This document shows positions 36,288 to 43,843 of a stretch of 63,397 nucleotides of DNA, one piece after another. The first letter of the stretch is position 1; the number at the start of each line of letters is the position of its first letter. The stretch lies in assembly GCA_947649615.1 (NCBI GenBank), contig CANSSG010000015.1, positions 1 to 63,397 of the forward strand. The letters are read 5' to 3'. This stretch comes from an uncultured Clostridia bacterium (lineage in GTDB: Bacteria; Bacillota; Clostridia; Oscillospirales; Oscillospiraceae). The notes beneath the pieces were generated by a model. The model saw only the letters and a program-made list of their open reading frames with translations. It was not told the DNA's origin and did no database searches. The position numbers and the translations under genes are program-made.

Positions 36288-36399
36288 GACGGGGTTTTGT
36301 CGTTTTTGGGTTTTTATGCGGGGCAGGGGAGTTTTTGCGGCTGCGCACAGCGTCTCGCTGCATGGAATGGCGTCAATCCTTTTTAGATGAGAAACTGTC

Positions 36400-36428
36400 T
36401 TCACAAGCCGGAATATTGGTGGTAGAAT
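36400..36428 (+). promoter_or_regulatory. Promoter of the first polysaccharide cluster
   Basis: TTCACA, 17 bp, TAGAAT, one mismatch from consensus in each box, about 80 nt before the ATG at 36513. Confidence 0.55.
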
Positions 36429-36512
36429 AAGGCAAAAGGAAAACGGGTGGAGATTGGATCCAGGCGGCGGACGCAGCGCCGTTTATCTTTATAGGAAGGG
36501 GGAAAATGACCA

Positions 36513-37646
36513 ATGGCTAACCGGGCAGGCTGCGGCTGGCAGGCCGGAGACGTAGGCATTCTGACATTCCACTGTTCTGACAATTATGGCGCGATGCTAC
36601 AGGCATACGGTCTCAAGCAGTGCTTGCGTTCGCATGGGGTGGCGGCGGACATCGTCCGCTATGAGCCGCCCTTTCTCACGGGCCGGCACTGGCGGCTCCC
36701 TTATGTCCCCATACAGAATGTATGGAGTCTGGCCGCTATGGGATACGGCTTTTTGCACAACTTGCAGGCGGGCGCGCAGTTCGCCCGCAGGCGGAAAAAT
36801 ATGGGGCGGTTCCGGAAAACCTATTTGATAGATAAAGGCCAGCCCAGGGTTTTGTTCCTTCCAGGCCTGCGGAAGCTTCCCTACCGCCGCTATGTGGTGG
36901 GCAGCGACCAGATTTGGAATCCTGCCATCACCTACGGCCTGCGCAAAGCCTATTTCGGAGCCTTTGCAGGCGCAAGGGATGCGCATGTAACCGCCTATGC
37001 GGCCAGCTTAGGCGGCGCGTCCCTCCCCGAAAAGTACCGGCAGGAATTTTCCGTCCTGCTCCGGAATTTGGACGCGGTGTCTGTCCGGGAGACCGGGGCG
37101 GTTCCCTATGTACAGCAATTTTTCCCCGGAAAGGTAGAGACCGTGCTGGACCCTGTGTTTTTCCTTGAGAAAGAAGAATGGGAGAAGGTGGAGCGCGCCC
37201 CGGGCCAGGGGAAATACATACTGGCCTATACCACAGAGCCAAACCGGCAGATGGCTGAATATGTCCAGGCCCTTTCCCGAAAGACCGGGCTGGCGGCGGT
37301 GGAGCTGCGGGCCGCAGCGGGGCGGGACGCCGGCGTGGCGGCTGCGGCGGGACCGGCTGAATTTCTCGGGTATATCCACCATGCGGCGTATGTTGTAACC
37401 AACTCCTTTCATGCCGCCGCTTTTTCCATTATTTTTGAAAAGCAATTCCTGGTTTTCGCCCACAGCACCGTCAACGAACGGCTGGCATCGGTGCTGGCCG
37501 TTCATGGGCTGGAAGACCGTCTCTGCCGGAACGGCGGCGGGATTGACGCGCCGGTGGACTGGCCGGCGGTGCGGGCGCGGACGGCGGCGGCCGTAAAGTC
37601 CTCTCGGGAATTCCTGATAAAGCATGTGGCTGAGGGATTAAAATGA
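36513..37646 (+). CDS. Polysaccharide pyruvyl transferase family protein
   Basis: The 377-residue product resembles CsaB/WcaK-type pyruvyl transferases, which add pyruvate ketals to surface glycans. Landmarks: DVGILTFHCSDNYGAMLQAYGLK at the N-terminus (residues 13 on), YVVGSDQIWNP near 128, VLDPVFFL near 212 and TNSFHAAAFSIIF near 297. First gene of a four-gene string (pyruvyl transferase, F420-type beta subunit, DUF1919, GT2); its stop overlaps the next ATG by 4 bp. An ATG ten bases upstream is out of frame and soon stops. Confidence 0.88.
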   Translation: MANRAGCGWQAGDVGILTFHCSDNYGAMLQAYGLKQCLRSHGVAADIVRYEPPFLTGRHWRLPYVPIQNVWSLAAMGYGFLHNLQAGAQFARRRKNMGRFRKTYLIDKGQPRVLFLPGLRKLPYRRYVVGSDQIWNPAITYGLRKAYFGAFAGARDAHVTAYAASLGGASLPEKYRQEFSVLLRNLDAVSVRETGAVPYVQQFFPGKVETVLDPVFFLEKEEWEKVERAPGQGKYILAYTTEPNRQMAEYVQALSRKTGLAAVELRAAAGRDAGVAAAAGPAEFLGYIHHAAYVVTNSFHAAAFSIIFEKQFLVFAHSTVNERLASVLAVHGLEDRLCRNGGGIDAPVDWPAVRARTAAAVKSSREFLIKHVAEGLK

Positions 37647-38755
37647 CACCATATCAGAGTAAAGAGAAGTGCCGCGGATGCAGCGCATGCCGGGATGCCT
37701 GCCCTGTAGAAGCTATTCGGATGGAACGGGATTCGGAGGGGTTTTGGTATCCCCAGACGGATGAGTCCCGGTGTATACAGTGCGGCCGCTGCCAGGCGGT
37801 GTGTCCGATAGGAAAAACGGAGACGGCGCAAACCGGCTGCTGCTTCGGGGCCAGAGCCAAGGAGGACGCCGTACGGTACGGCAGCTCCTCCGGCGGTGTG
37901 TTCCCCCTGCTGGCAGAATATGTCCTCCGGCGGCAGGGGGCGGTTTTTGGCGCAGGCTGGGGAGAACACATGGAAGCCGTCCACCAGGAGGCCCGGTCCC
38001 GGGCGGAATTGGAGGGCCTGAAGGGTACCAAATACGTCCAAAGCCGCCTGGAAGGCGTCTACCGCCGGGTTGCGGCGCTGCTGGCGGAGGGCGAATGGGT
38101 GCTTTTCAGCGGTACGCCCTGTCAGGCCCACGCCCTGCGGTTGTTCTTAGGGAAGCCCTATCCTAAGCTGCTGACGGCGGACCTGGTGTGCTATGGCGCG
38201 CCGTCCCCTGGCGTGTGGGAAGACTATGTCCGGCTGCTGGAACGCAGGCATGGCGGTACACTTACCGCCTTTTCCTTCCGGGACAAGCGGAACCGGGACA
38301 GCGGCCACACACGGGCCTATGTATGCGGCGGAAAAGAGTTTGCGGGGAATCTGCGCTTTGATCCCTACTGCGGGTTATACTTTTCCAACTGCATCATCCG
38401 GCCCGCCTGCCACGCTTGCCCGTACTGTACCACAGACCGGGGGAGCGATTTCACCCTGGGCGATTTCTGGGGTATTGAGAAAATCCAGGCGGACGACGGC
38501 ATGGGCAATTCCCTGGTGATCCTCCACACGGACAAGGCGGCGGCGGTCTGGACGGAAATCCGGGAGGAACTGGATTGGTTCCCCTGCCAGAGGGAGGACC
38601 TGCTCCAGCCCCGGCTGGTCAGCCCCACCCCCGCCGCAGGGAGCCGCAGGCTGTTCATGGCGCTGCGGCGGGTGCTGCCGGGGGCGGCACTGTTTATCTT
38701 GGCGGAAAAAGCACGGCTGCTGGCAGGACTGCGGCGGCGGATGAAAGGGAGGTGA
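37643..38755 (+). CDS. Coenzyme F420 hydrogenase/dehydrogenase beta-subunit family protein with two 4Fe-4S clusters
   Basis: The 370-residue product starts with a bacterial-type ferredoxin module: Cys10, 13, 16, 20 and Cys44, 47, 50, 54. This is followed by FrhB-like N- and C-terminal domains (YGSSSGGVFPLLAEY, GTPCQAHALR, GDFWGIEK). Such proteins are regularly found beside polysaccharide pyruvyl transferases in gut Firmicutes and Bacteroidetes glycan clusters. The electron acceptor and reaction are not known. It is coupled by ATGA to the gene before. Confidence 0.88.
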   Translation: MTPYQSKEKCRGCSACRDACPVEAIRMERDSEGFWYPQTDESRCIQCGRCQAVCPIGKTETAQTGCCFGARAKEDAVRYGSSSGGVFPLLAEYVLRRQGAVFGAGWGEHMEAVHQEARSRAELEGLKGTKYVQSRLEGVYRRVAALLAEGEWVLFSGTPCQAHALRLFLGKPYPKLLTADLVCYGAPSPGVWEDYVRLLERRHGGTLTAFSFRDKRNRDSGHTRAYVCGGKEFAGNLRFDPYCGLYFSNCIIRPACHACPYCTTDRGSDFTLGDFWGIEKIQADDGMGNSLVILHTDKAAAVWTEIREELDWFPCQREDLLQPRLVSPTPAAGSRRLFMALRRVLPGAALFILAEKARLLAGLRRRMKGR

Positions 38756-38759
38756 AAGC

Positions 38760-39407
38760 ATGGCGGATATATGGGAGTATTTAAGAGATCAGGAATGGAA
38801 GCTATATAAAAAGCGCCGCCGGAGACGGCTGAAAAATACGGATTTCACAATCATTAGTTCCAACTGTATTGGTACGATTATGTACCACGACTTGGGGCTT
38901 CCCTACCGGACGCCTACAGTAAATCTTACCATCAGTATGCGGGACTTGGTAAAAATGGCTGGGCGTCTCCGGTGGTACATGGCACAGGAGCTTATAGAAT
39001 GCGCGCTGGAAGAAGGGCTTGAATGCCCCGCTGCCTGGTTGGGGGACGTCCGGGTCAATTTTGCCCACTACAATTCTTTTGCGGAAGCAGCGAAAAAGTG
39101 GGAGGAACGGAAAAAGCGGATCAACTGGGATTGCATCGTCCTCACTGGCGCAGAGAGAGGCGATTGCGGCTATGAGGTCCTCCAGGCTTTTGACCAACTC
39201 CCTTGGCCCAACAAGGTGGTGTTTACCAAGGCGGAATACCCGGAATTTTCATCGTCTTTTCACATCCAGGGGTTTGAGGACCAGCCGGAACTGGGAATGG
39301 TACTGGGCTGTCGGACCCAACTGCTGAAAAGACGGTACATGGACGATTTTGATTACGTGGCCTTTCTGAACAAGGCGGTGCGGACAGGCCGGATTGGGGT
39401 GGAATAG
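38760..39407 (+). CDS. DUF1919 family polysaccharide cluster protein
   Basis: A 215-residue protein with the DUF1919 pattern: FTIISSNCIGTIMYHDLGL near residue 29, PTVNLTISMRDLVK, WLGDVRVNFAHYNSF and VFTKAEYPEF. The family occurs in exopolysaccharide and lipooligosaccharide loci; its biochemical role is unestablished. It starts 4 bp after the F420-type gene and ends one base before the next start, so it is in the same operon. A basic stretch (KKRRRRRLK) lies near residue 17. Confidence 0.82.
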   Translation: MADIWEYLRDQEWKLYKKRRRRRLKNTDFTIISSNCIGTIMYHDLGLPYRTPTVNLTISMRDLVKMAGRLRWYMAQELIECALEEGLECPAAWLGDVRVNFAHYNSFAEAAKKWEERKKRINWDCIVLTGAERGDCGYEVLQAFDQLPWPNKVVFTKAEYPEFSSSFHIQGFEDQPELGMVLGCRTQLLKRRYMDDFDYVAFLNKAVRTGRIGVE

Positions 39408-40409
39408 GTGCAGCAGAAAGCTTCCTTTAGACCGGGTGTGGTGTCCATCGTGACGCCGGTGTACAACGGCGCGGACTGCCTGCCTAAAATGCTGGATTCC
39501 GTGCTGGCACAGAGCTGGCGGCAAATTGAGATGATCCTGGTGGACGATGGTTCCTCCGACAATACGCTGCAAGTGGCGGAAAGCTACCGGGAAAAATTTG
39601 CCGCCCGGGGGTACGGCTTCCGTATTGTGGAGGGAGAACATGAAAACGCCGCCGCCGCTATCAGCCGGGGGCTTCCCTTTGTTGCGGGGGAGTACCTGAT
39701 CTGGCCGGACAGCGATGATGTGCTGGCGCCGGCGTCTGTGGAAAAGCGAGTGCGGTTTCTGGAGGAAAACCCCGGTTATCAATGCGTTCGCTCCCTCCCG
39801 TACTACTTCGGCTGGGAGGCCGGCGAACCCCGCCCGCCTGACGAGCCGCAGGGGGAGTTGTCCAGGGAATATCTATTCTGGGACATCCTGGAAACAAGGA
39901 CTTTTGTCTGCTGCGGGTGCTATATGCTGCGCTCAGCGCCGTTTTTCGCCATCTATCCAGAACGCCGGATTCCAGCGTATGGCGTGGGGCAGAACTTTCA
40001 AATGCTCCTGCCTTTTTTATACCGCCATAAATGCCACACCATCCGGGAGCCGCTTTACGGCGTCGCCGTCCGGCCCGGAAGCCATTCCCGGATGCCGCTG
40101 ACTCAGGCCCAGGAGGAAAAAAAGTACGCGGATTATGAGCGCCTGATGGATGAAATCGCCGCCCTCTGCGGCATAGACAGCCCGGCGGAACAGAACCGCA
40201 TCCGCTGCTGGAAGGCAAACCGGCGGTATCGGATTTCCTTGAAGTACCGCCGGTGGAAGGAAGCCTTCCGCGCCTTGGGGCAAGTGCGGCGGTACGGAGA
40301 AGTCCAGGCGGGCAATGCGGTCAAGGAACTGCTCTGGGCACTTTTTCACAATTCCTGGGTATGGAAAAAGCTATACCCCGCTTACCGCCGGTTTTTCCAT
40401 GACAGGTAA
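39408..40409 (+). CDS. Family 2 glycosyltransferase
   Basis: A 333-residue GT-A enzyme: VSIVTPVYNGADCLPKML, VDDGSSDN and the metal-binding WPDSDD near residue 103. GTG start at 39408, directly after the previous stop codon, with GGGGTGG upstream. Last gene of the first cluster's forward string. Its 3' end overlaps the convergent glycosyltransferase gene by 28 bp. Donor and acceptor sugars cannot be told. Confidence 0.87.
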   Translation: MQQKASFRPGVVSIVTPVYNGADCLPKMLDSVLAQSWRQIEMILVDDGSSDNTLQVAESYREKFAARGYGFRIVEGEHENAAAAISRGLPFVAGEYLIWPDSDDVLAPASVEKRVRFLEENPGYQCVRSLPYYFGWEAGEPRPPDEPQGELSREYLFWDILETRTFVCCGCYMLRSAPFFAIYPERRIPAYGVGQNFQMLLPFLYRHKCHTIREPLYGVAVRPGSHSRMPLTQAQEEKKYADYERLMDEIAALCGIDSPAEQNRIRCWKANRRYRISLKYRRWKEAFRALGQVRRYGEVQAGNAVKELLWALFHNSWVWKKLYPAYRRFFHDR

Positions 40410-41413
40410 TCATGCCATATTCTGGACAACAGGCCCACGGCGGGATACCAGCGCAGGCGGAACAGCCAAATGAGCGTCTTCCTGACCCAGTGGCCGCAGG
40501 AGCGGTTATACGCCATGGCTTCGCAGTAAAGCGCATTTTCCCGCAATATGCGGCAGATTTGCAGCTTTTCGGCAAAGGTGCTGGTATTTTCCCGGCAGAA
40601 TACCGTCCATACCATTGTGTAACTCAGATTTTCCAGGGCATAGGAGAAGAAATCCAGCTCTAACTGAGGGAGCATGCGGCAGCTTATCAGAACCTCCTTT
40701 AGCTTTTCCAGCAGCCGGGAAAGGTTGCCGGCCAGCATGGGGTTGAAGCGGTGGGAGGAGGAGTCCGGGTGAAGGTTGTAATAGTAAACCGGGGCGGGGC
40801 AATAGGCGCAGCGCCGCACCTGGGCTAAGTACTCCGCGTTAAAAAGCTTGTCCTCCCCGAAAAAAAGTTCCGGGGAAAAGCGGATGGAAGCGGCTTCAAT
40901 CAGTTCCCTCCGGTACGCCTTGGCGCAGGGGGAGACGAAGTTCAGATTGCCGCCCTCTACCAGCGGGAGACGCTGAATGAGACTGCGGAACAGCGCCGGA
41001 AGCTGCTCCCGCCCAAACCAAAGCGTTTCCGGCGTAGGACCCGCCGCCAAGTCCGTCTCTGACCGGGCGAAGTCAAAAAGGAGAATATCCTGGCCCTGGT
41101 ATCCCTCCCGGGCAACGAGATTCAGAAAATTAGGGGAGATAAAATCGTCGGCGTCCACAAACACAATCCATTCGCCCCGGCAGGCGTCCATCCCCCGGTT
41201 CCGGGCGGCGGACGCCCCTGCGTTTTCCTGGGAAATGAACTTGATCCGGCTGTCCCGGGCGGCGTATTCCCCGCAAATCTGAAAGCTTCCGTCCGTAGAA
41301 CCGTCATTGACCAGGATCATCTCGAAGTCTTGGTAAACGGAGCGCAGGACGGAGTCCAGGCAGCCGCGCAGGTATTGCGCCGCGTTATAAACGGGAATCA
41401 CGACAGAAATCAT
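40382..41413 (-). CDS. Family 2 glycosyltransferase
   Basis: A 343-residue GT-A enzyme: MISVVIPVYNAAQYLRGCL, VNDGSTDGS and FVDADD near 90, followed by a C-terminal helical part. The start at 41413 has GAGGAG 7 nt before it. It is transcribed against the flanking genes, from a promoter at 41447-41475 that overlaps the one for the divergent gene. Confidence 0.88.
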   Translation of the reverse strand: MISVVIPVYNAAQYLRGCLDSVLRSVYQDFEMILVNDGSTDGSFQICGEYAARDSRIKFISQENAGASAARNRGMDACRGEWIVFVDADDFISPNFLNLVAREGYQGQDILLFDFARSETDLAAGPTPETLWFGREQLPALFRSLIQRLPLVEGGNLNFVSPCAKAYRRELIEAASIRFSPELFFGEDKLFNAEYLAQVRRCAYCPAPVYYYNLHPDSSSHRFNPMLAGNLSRLLEKLKEVLISCRMLPQLELDFFSYALENLSYTMVWTVFCRENTSTFAEKLQICRILRENALYCEAMAYNRSCGHWVRKTLIWLFRLRWYPAVGLLSRIWHDYLSWKNRR

Positions 41414-41426
41414 ACCGCATCTCCTC

Positions 41427-41454
41427 TGCACATACAATTATCTTGCAGTATAAT
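41427..41454 (+). promoter_or_regulatory. Promoter of the glycosyltransferase gene at 41504
   Basis: TGCACA, 16 bp, TATAAT on the plus strand. The TATAAT shares bases with the -10 of the divergent promoter, so the two probably exclude each other. Confidence 0.4.
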
Positions 41455-41475
41455 ATGGCGCCGGAGGAAATGCAA
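41447..41475 (-). promoter_or_regulatory. Promoter of the minus-strand glycosyltransferase gene
   Basis: TTGCAT, 17 bp, TATACT on the minus strand, about 35 nt before the ATG at 41413. Confidence 0.55.
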
Positions 41476-41503
41476 GCGGTTTACCATTCCACAGGGGGAG
41501 GAT

Positions 41504-42520
41504 ATCAAAATATTTACTTTTATTGTAACATGCTACCAGCAGTCAGACGTCGTGGTCATGGCGCTGGAAAGCGTTAAATATCAAATCAAGCATTACGGAC
41601 AGGGCCGCAAATTCCAGCTCATTGCCGCCGACGACGGTTCCACGGACGGCAGCAGGGAAGTTATCCAAAGGTGGACGGAACAAAACCAGGGCTTGTTTGA
41701 AAAAACCGACCTGCTGTTCCGGGAGGAAAACGGCGGCATCTGCCGCAATTATGTGGACGCGCTGCGGGCTGTGGAAGGGGAACAGTTTGTGAAGGTGGAC
41801 GGCGACGACCTGCTGGCGCCCTACAACGTGTTTGAACTGACGGAACTGCTTTCGGAATACGACATGGTCTGCCCTGCCTTTATCAAGTTTTCCGGCTCCG
41901 GAAATTTAGTTAAATCGTACCGTACTTATTTAGAGGTGGTGTTGCAGGCATTTATCAAGGGAAAGGCCCTGCATCGGGCGGTAAAGCTGGGCTGCCCGCT
42001 GTCAGGGACGGCCATATACCGGAAATCCCTCCTGACGGAGGAGGTCTATGATTTTATCCTGCGTTTCCGGACGGTCAATGACCGCGCCTGTTTCCAAAAA
42101 ATCATTACGGCAAACCCAGGAATCAAAACCTGTTATGTCAACCGGCCCATCATCTTGTACCGGGTATCCGGCACATCCATATCCCATTTTAACAGCGCCA
42201 GCCGGATATTGCATAATCAGGAAATCGGGCGTCTGTGCCGGGTTCAGCGGAAAGAGGAGCATTCCCCCCTGTTCCGGTTCCTGCTGCTGGCGCAGGAGAA
42301 AGCCGCCGCCTTCCGGGTAAGCCCCAGCAGATTTGTGCGGTTTTTTCGCTTTTTCTCCCCCTATTTTGTTATCATGCTGTGGCTGTATATCACACGCTTT
42401 TTTACCATCCGGCGCATGGAACGGGAACTGGTGGACCGGCATTGGCAGGACTGCGCCGCCCATTACCGGCGGATCGAGACGGCAACGGCGGATTTCCTGC
42501 GGCAAAGAAGGAATATGTAG
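41504..42520 (+). CDS. Family 2 glycosyltransferase without a canonical start codon
   Basis: A GT-A enzyme of about 337 residues with FTFIVTCYQQSDVV, ADDGSTDGS and KVDGDD, plus a C-terminal hydrophobic segment (FVIMLWLYITRF). Homologues begin with Met-Lys-Ile-Phe; here a strong GGGGGAGG site (41494-41501) is followed in frame by ATC (41504) or ATA (41510). The first normal codons, GTG 41552 and ATG 41558, would remove the first strand of the fold. An in-frame ATG at 41330 lies inside the divergent gene, upstream of the promoter. A rare start codon, a recent start mutation or a base error are all possible. Confidence 0.72.
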   Translation: MKIFTFIVTCYQQSDVVVMALESVKYQIKHYGQGRKFQLIAADDGSTDGSREVIQRWTEQNQGLFEKTDLLFREENGGICRNYVDALRAVEGEQFVKVDGDDLLAPYNVFELTELLSEYDMVCPAFIKFSGSGNLVKSYRTYLEVVLQAFIKGKALHRAVKLGCPLSGTAIYRKSLLTEEVYDFILRFRTVNDRACFQKIITANPGIKTCYVNRPIILYRVSGTSISHFNSASRILHNQEIGRLCRVQRKEEHSPLFRFLLLAQEKAAAFRVSPSRFVRFFRFFSPYFVIMLWLYITRFFTIRRMERELVDRHWQDCAAHYRRIETATADFLRQRRNM

Positions 42521-42546
42521 AAAATCTGTCCCCAATAGTGTATAAT
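42518..42546 (+). promoter_or_regulatory. Promoter of the tyrosine recombinase gene
   Basis: TAGAAA, 17 bp, TATAAT. The -10 is perfect, the -35 weak. It begins inside the last codons of the upstream glycosyltransferase gene. Confidence 0.55.
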
Positions 42547-42559
42547 AGTTCAATTATAC
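42540..42559. promoter_or_regulatory. Palindrome over the recombinase -10 and start site
   Basis: GTATAAT-AGTTCA-ATTATAC: perfect 7-bp arms around 6 bp, covering the -10 box and the likely transcription start. It could be an operator for a repressor of the recombinase. Confidence 0.45.
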
Positions 42560-42578
42560 AACAAGGAGGACTATGTAC

Positions 42579-43427
42579 ATGAGAGTACGGGAACTGACTG
42601 CCGGAAAAATTGCAGCCTACGCCAAGAGCCTGCGGGCGGAAGACCGGGCCGCAGCCACGGTTGAGAAGTACCGCCGGGATATCGCCGCCTTTGCCGGGTG
42701 GCTGGCGGAACGGGCGGTAACCAAGGAGTTGGCAGCCCAGTGGAAAAATCATCTGTTGGCGGAGGGGCTGTCCCCCGCGACGGTCAATGCAAAAATATCC
42801 GCCCTCAACGGACTTTTCAGCTTTTTGGGCTGGCGGGAATGCCGTATCAAGTTTTTGCGAATCCAACGCCAGCTGTTCCGGGAAAAGTCCCGCGAGCTGA
42901 CCCGCCGGGAGTACGAACGGTTAGTGGAGACAGCCCGCAAGCTGGGCCGGGTCCGGCTGGAACTTTTGATGGAAACCATCTGCTCTACAGGCATCCGGGT
43001 CAGCGAAGTGCGCTACATTACCGTGGAAGCCGCCAGGGATGGACAGGCGGTCATCCGGCTAAAAGGGAAAATCAGAACCATCCTCCTCCCCCGCAAGCTG
43101 TGCATTAAGCTGCTTAAATATGCTCGAAAAACAAAAACCGCCACTGGCGAGATTTTTCTCACCAAAAGCGGTAACAGCCTGTCGCGTAAGCAAATCTGGC
43201 AGGAGATGAAAGCCCTGTGCGTCCGGGCCGGGGTAGAGCCGTCCAAGGTGTTCCCCCACAATCTGCGGCATCTCTTTGCCACCGTCTTCTACCAGGTCAG
43301 CCGGGACTTGGTAAAGCTGGCGGATACGCTGGGCCATTCGTCTGTGGAAACAACGAGGATATATCTGATGACCAGCGTGTCGGAACATGCAAAATATTTG
43401 GAGAAATTGCGATTGGTCCAATTATAG
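42579..43427 (+). CDS. Tyrosine recombinase, likely invertase of the adjacent promoter segment
   Basis: A 282-residue XerC/D-like recombinase with an N-terminal SAM-like core-binding domain (1-95) and a complete catalytic set: Arg140 (STGIRVSE), Lys164 region (RLKGK), His227 and Arg230 (PHNLRH), His253 (LGHS) and Tyr262 (TTRIYL). I prefer the ATG at 42579, 9 nt after AGGAGG; the ATG at 42573 is only 3 nt from it. The stop codon lies inside the left arm of a 27-bp inverted repeat, and the inverted arm restores the same TATAGAC, so inversion would not alter the protein. Position and repeats suggest it flips 43423-43732. Confidence 0.93.
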   Translation: MRVRELTAGKIAAYAKSLRAEDRAAATVEKYRRDIAAFAGWLAERAVTKELAAQWKNHLLAEGLSPATVNAKISALNGLFSFLGWRECRIKFLRIQRQLFREKSRELTRREYERLVETARKLGRVRLELLMETICSTGIRVSEVRYITVEAARDGQAVIRLKGKIRTILLPRKLCIKLLKYARKTKTATGEIFLTKSGNSLSRKQIWQEMKALCVRAGVEPSKVFPHNLRHLFATVFYQVSRDLVKLADTLGHSSVETTRIYLMTSVSEHAKYLEKLRLVQL

Positions 43428-43449
43428 ACAGAATATGTGATTTGCCAAC
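43423..43449 (+). repeat. Left inverted repeat of the invertible segment (IRL)
   Basis: A 27-bp sequence starting TATAGACAG and ending TTTGCCAAC, matched perfectly in inverted orientation at 43706-43732. It overlaps the last bases of the recombinase gene. Confidence 0.93.
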
Positions 43450-43468
43450 TATTGATTTTTTCACGCTT

Positions 43469-43497
43469 ATTATATATGTGGCCTTTCAAAAATGCAA
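43469..43497 (-). promoter_or_regulatory. Invertible promoter, now facing away from the pel operon
   Basis: TTGCAT, 17 bp, TATAAT on the minus strand, with the same hexamers and spacing as the SRP RNA promoter at 4396-4424. At present the transcript would leave through the left repeat and run antisense into the recombinase gene. Confidence 0.75.
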
Positions 43498-43507
43498 TAG
43501 GCAATTT

Positions 43508-43525
43508 GACAGAATATGTGATTTG
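43508..43525 (+). repeat. Third, partial copy of the recombination repeat
   Basis: GACAGAATATGTGATTTG is identical to the central 18 bp of the left repeat and in the same direction. It may mark the real recombinase binding core. It also creates a TTGACA at 43506-43511, but the -10 at the right distance (CAGGAT) is poor. Confidence 0.8.
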
Positions 43526-43593
43526 TGGCAGGATGAAAAAGCCGCCTGTCTGTCGAAACAGCCGTTAAGCAATATGAGATGGCAGGATTAAGG

Positions 43594-43631
43594 AGAGCCG
43601 CGGGAAAATGTCCCTTAACGGCTCTATTTTT
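43594..43631 (+). terminator. Directional terminator inside the invertible segment
   Basis: AGAGCCG (43594-43600) pairs with CGGCTCT (43619-43625), inner GGGA with TCCC, followed by ATTTTTG. A second possible pairing, AGCCGTTAAG (43560-43569) with CTTAACGGCT (43614-43623), shares the right arm. Read from the other strand there is no T-run, so inversion would remove terminator function. Confidence 0.75.
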
Positions 43632-43705
43632 GTACGCCTGCACATCTCCAGAAAGACCACCAATTATGTTTCCAATGGATTTGCATGATTAATCAAAGCG
43701 GAACT

Positions 43706-43732
43706 GTTGGCAAATCACATATTCTGTCTATA
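43706..43732 (-). repeat. Right inverted repeat of the invertible segment (IRR)
   Basis: Perfect 27-bp inverted match to 43423-43449. The match ends exactly at both borders: the next bases on each side differ. Confidence 0.93.
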
Positions 43733-43809
43733 CATGAAAACCGGCAAAAAGAATCCCATACAGGCGTTGGCTGGGTCCGCTTCCATGTTTAGAACAGGCT
43801 TCATAAATG

Positions 43810-43829
43810 TGCCGGCTGCTTCGCCGGCA
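43810..43829 (+). promoter_or_regulatory. Leader hairpin before the PelD-like gene
   Basis: TGCCGGC and GCCGGCA pair over a 6-nt loop, 14 bp before the ATG and next to the AGGGG ribosome site. It may influence translation of the operon. Confidence 0.4.
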
Positions 43830-43843
43830 GGAAAGCAGGGGAT

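Larger units (their letters stand above)
43423..43732. mobile_element. Invertible DNA segment (phase-variation switch) upstream of the pel operon
   Basis: A 310-bp unit: two 27-bp perfect inverted repeats around 256 bp. Inside are a minus-strand promoter (43469-43497), a third 18-bp partial copy of the repeat (43508-43525) and a plus-strand terminator (43594-43631). No ORF is present. It lies directly after a tyrosine recombinase gene and 111 bp before the pel operon. Mirroring x to 87155-x puts the -10 at 43681-43686, pointing at the ATG at 43844 about 150 nt on. In the orientation given here the operon should be OFF. Confidence 0.85.

Noticed and set aside
42510-42530. AATATGTAG...CTGTC near the recombinase promoter as a further recombination site
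   Set aside because: Only short pieces match the 27-bp repeat and in the wrong order.
43738-43780. TTGGCT-17-TAGAAC as a constant promoter for the pel operon outside the switch
   Set aside because: Weak in both boxes (3 and 4 of 6); kept only as a possible source of basal expression.
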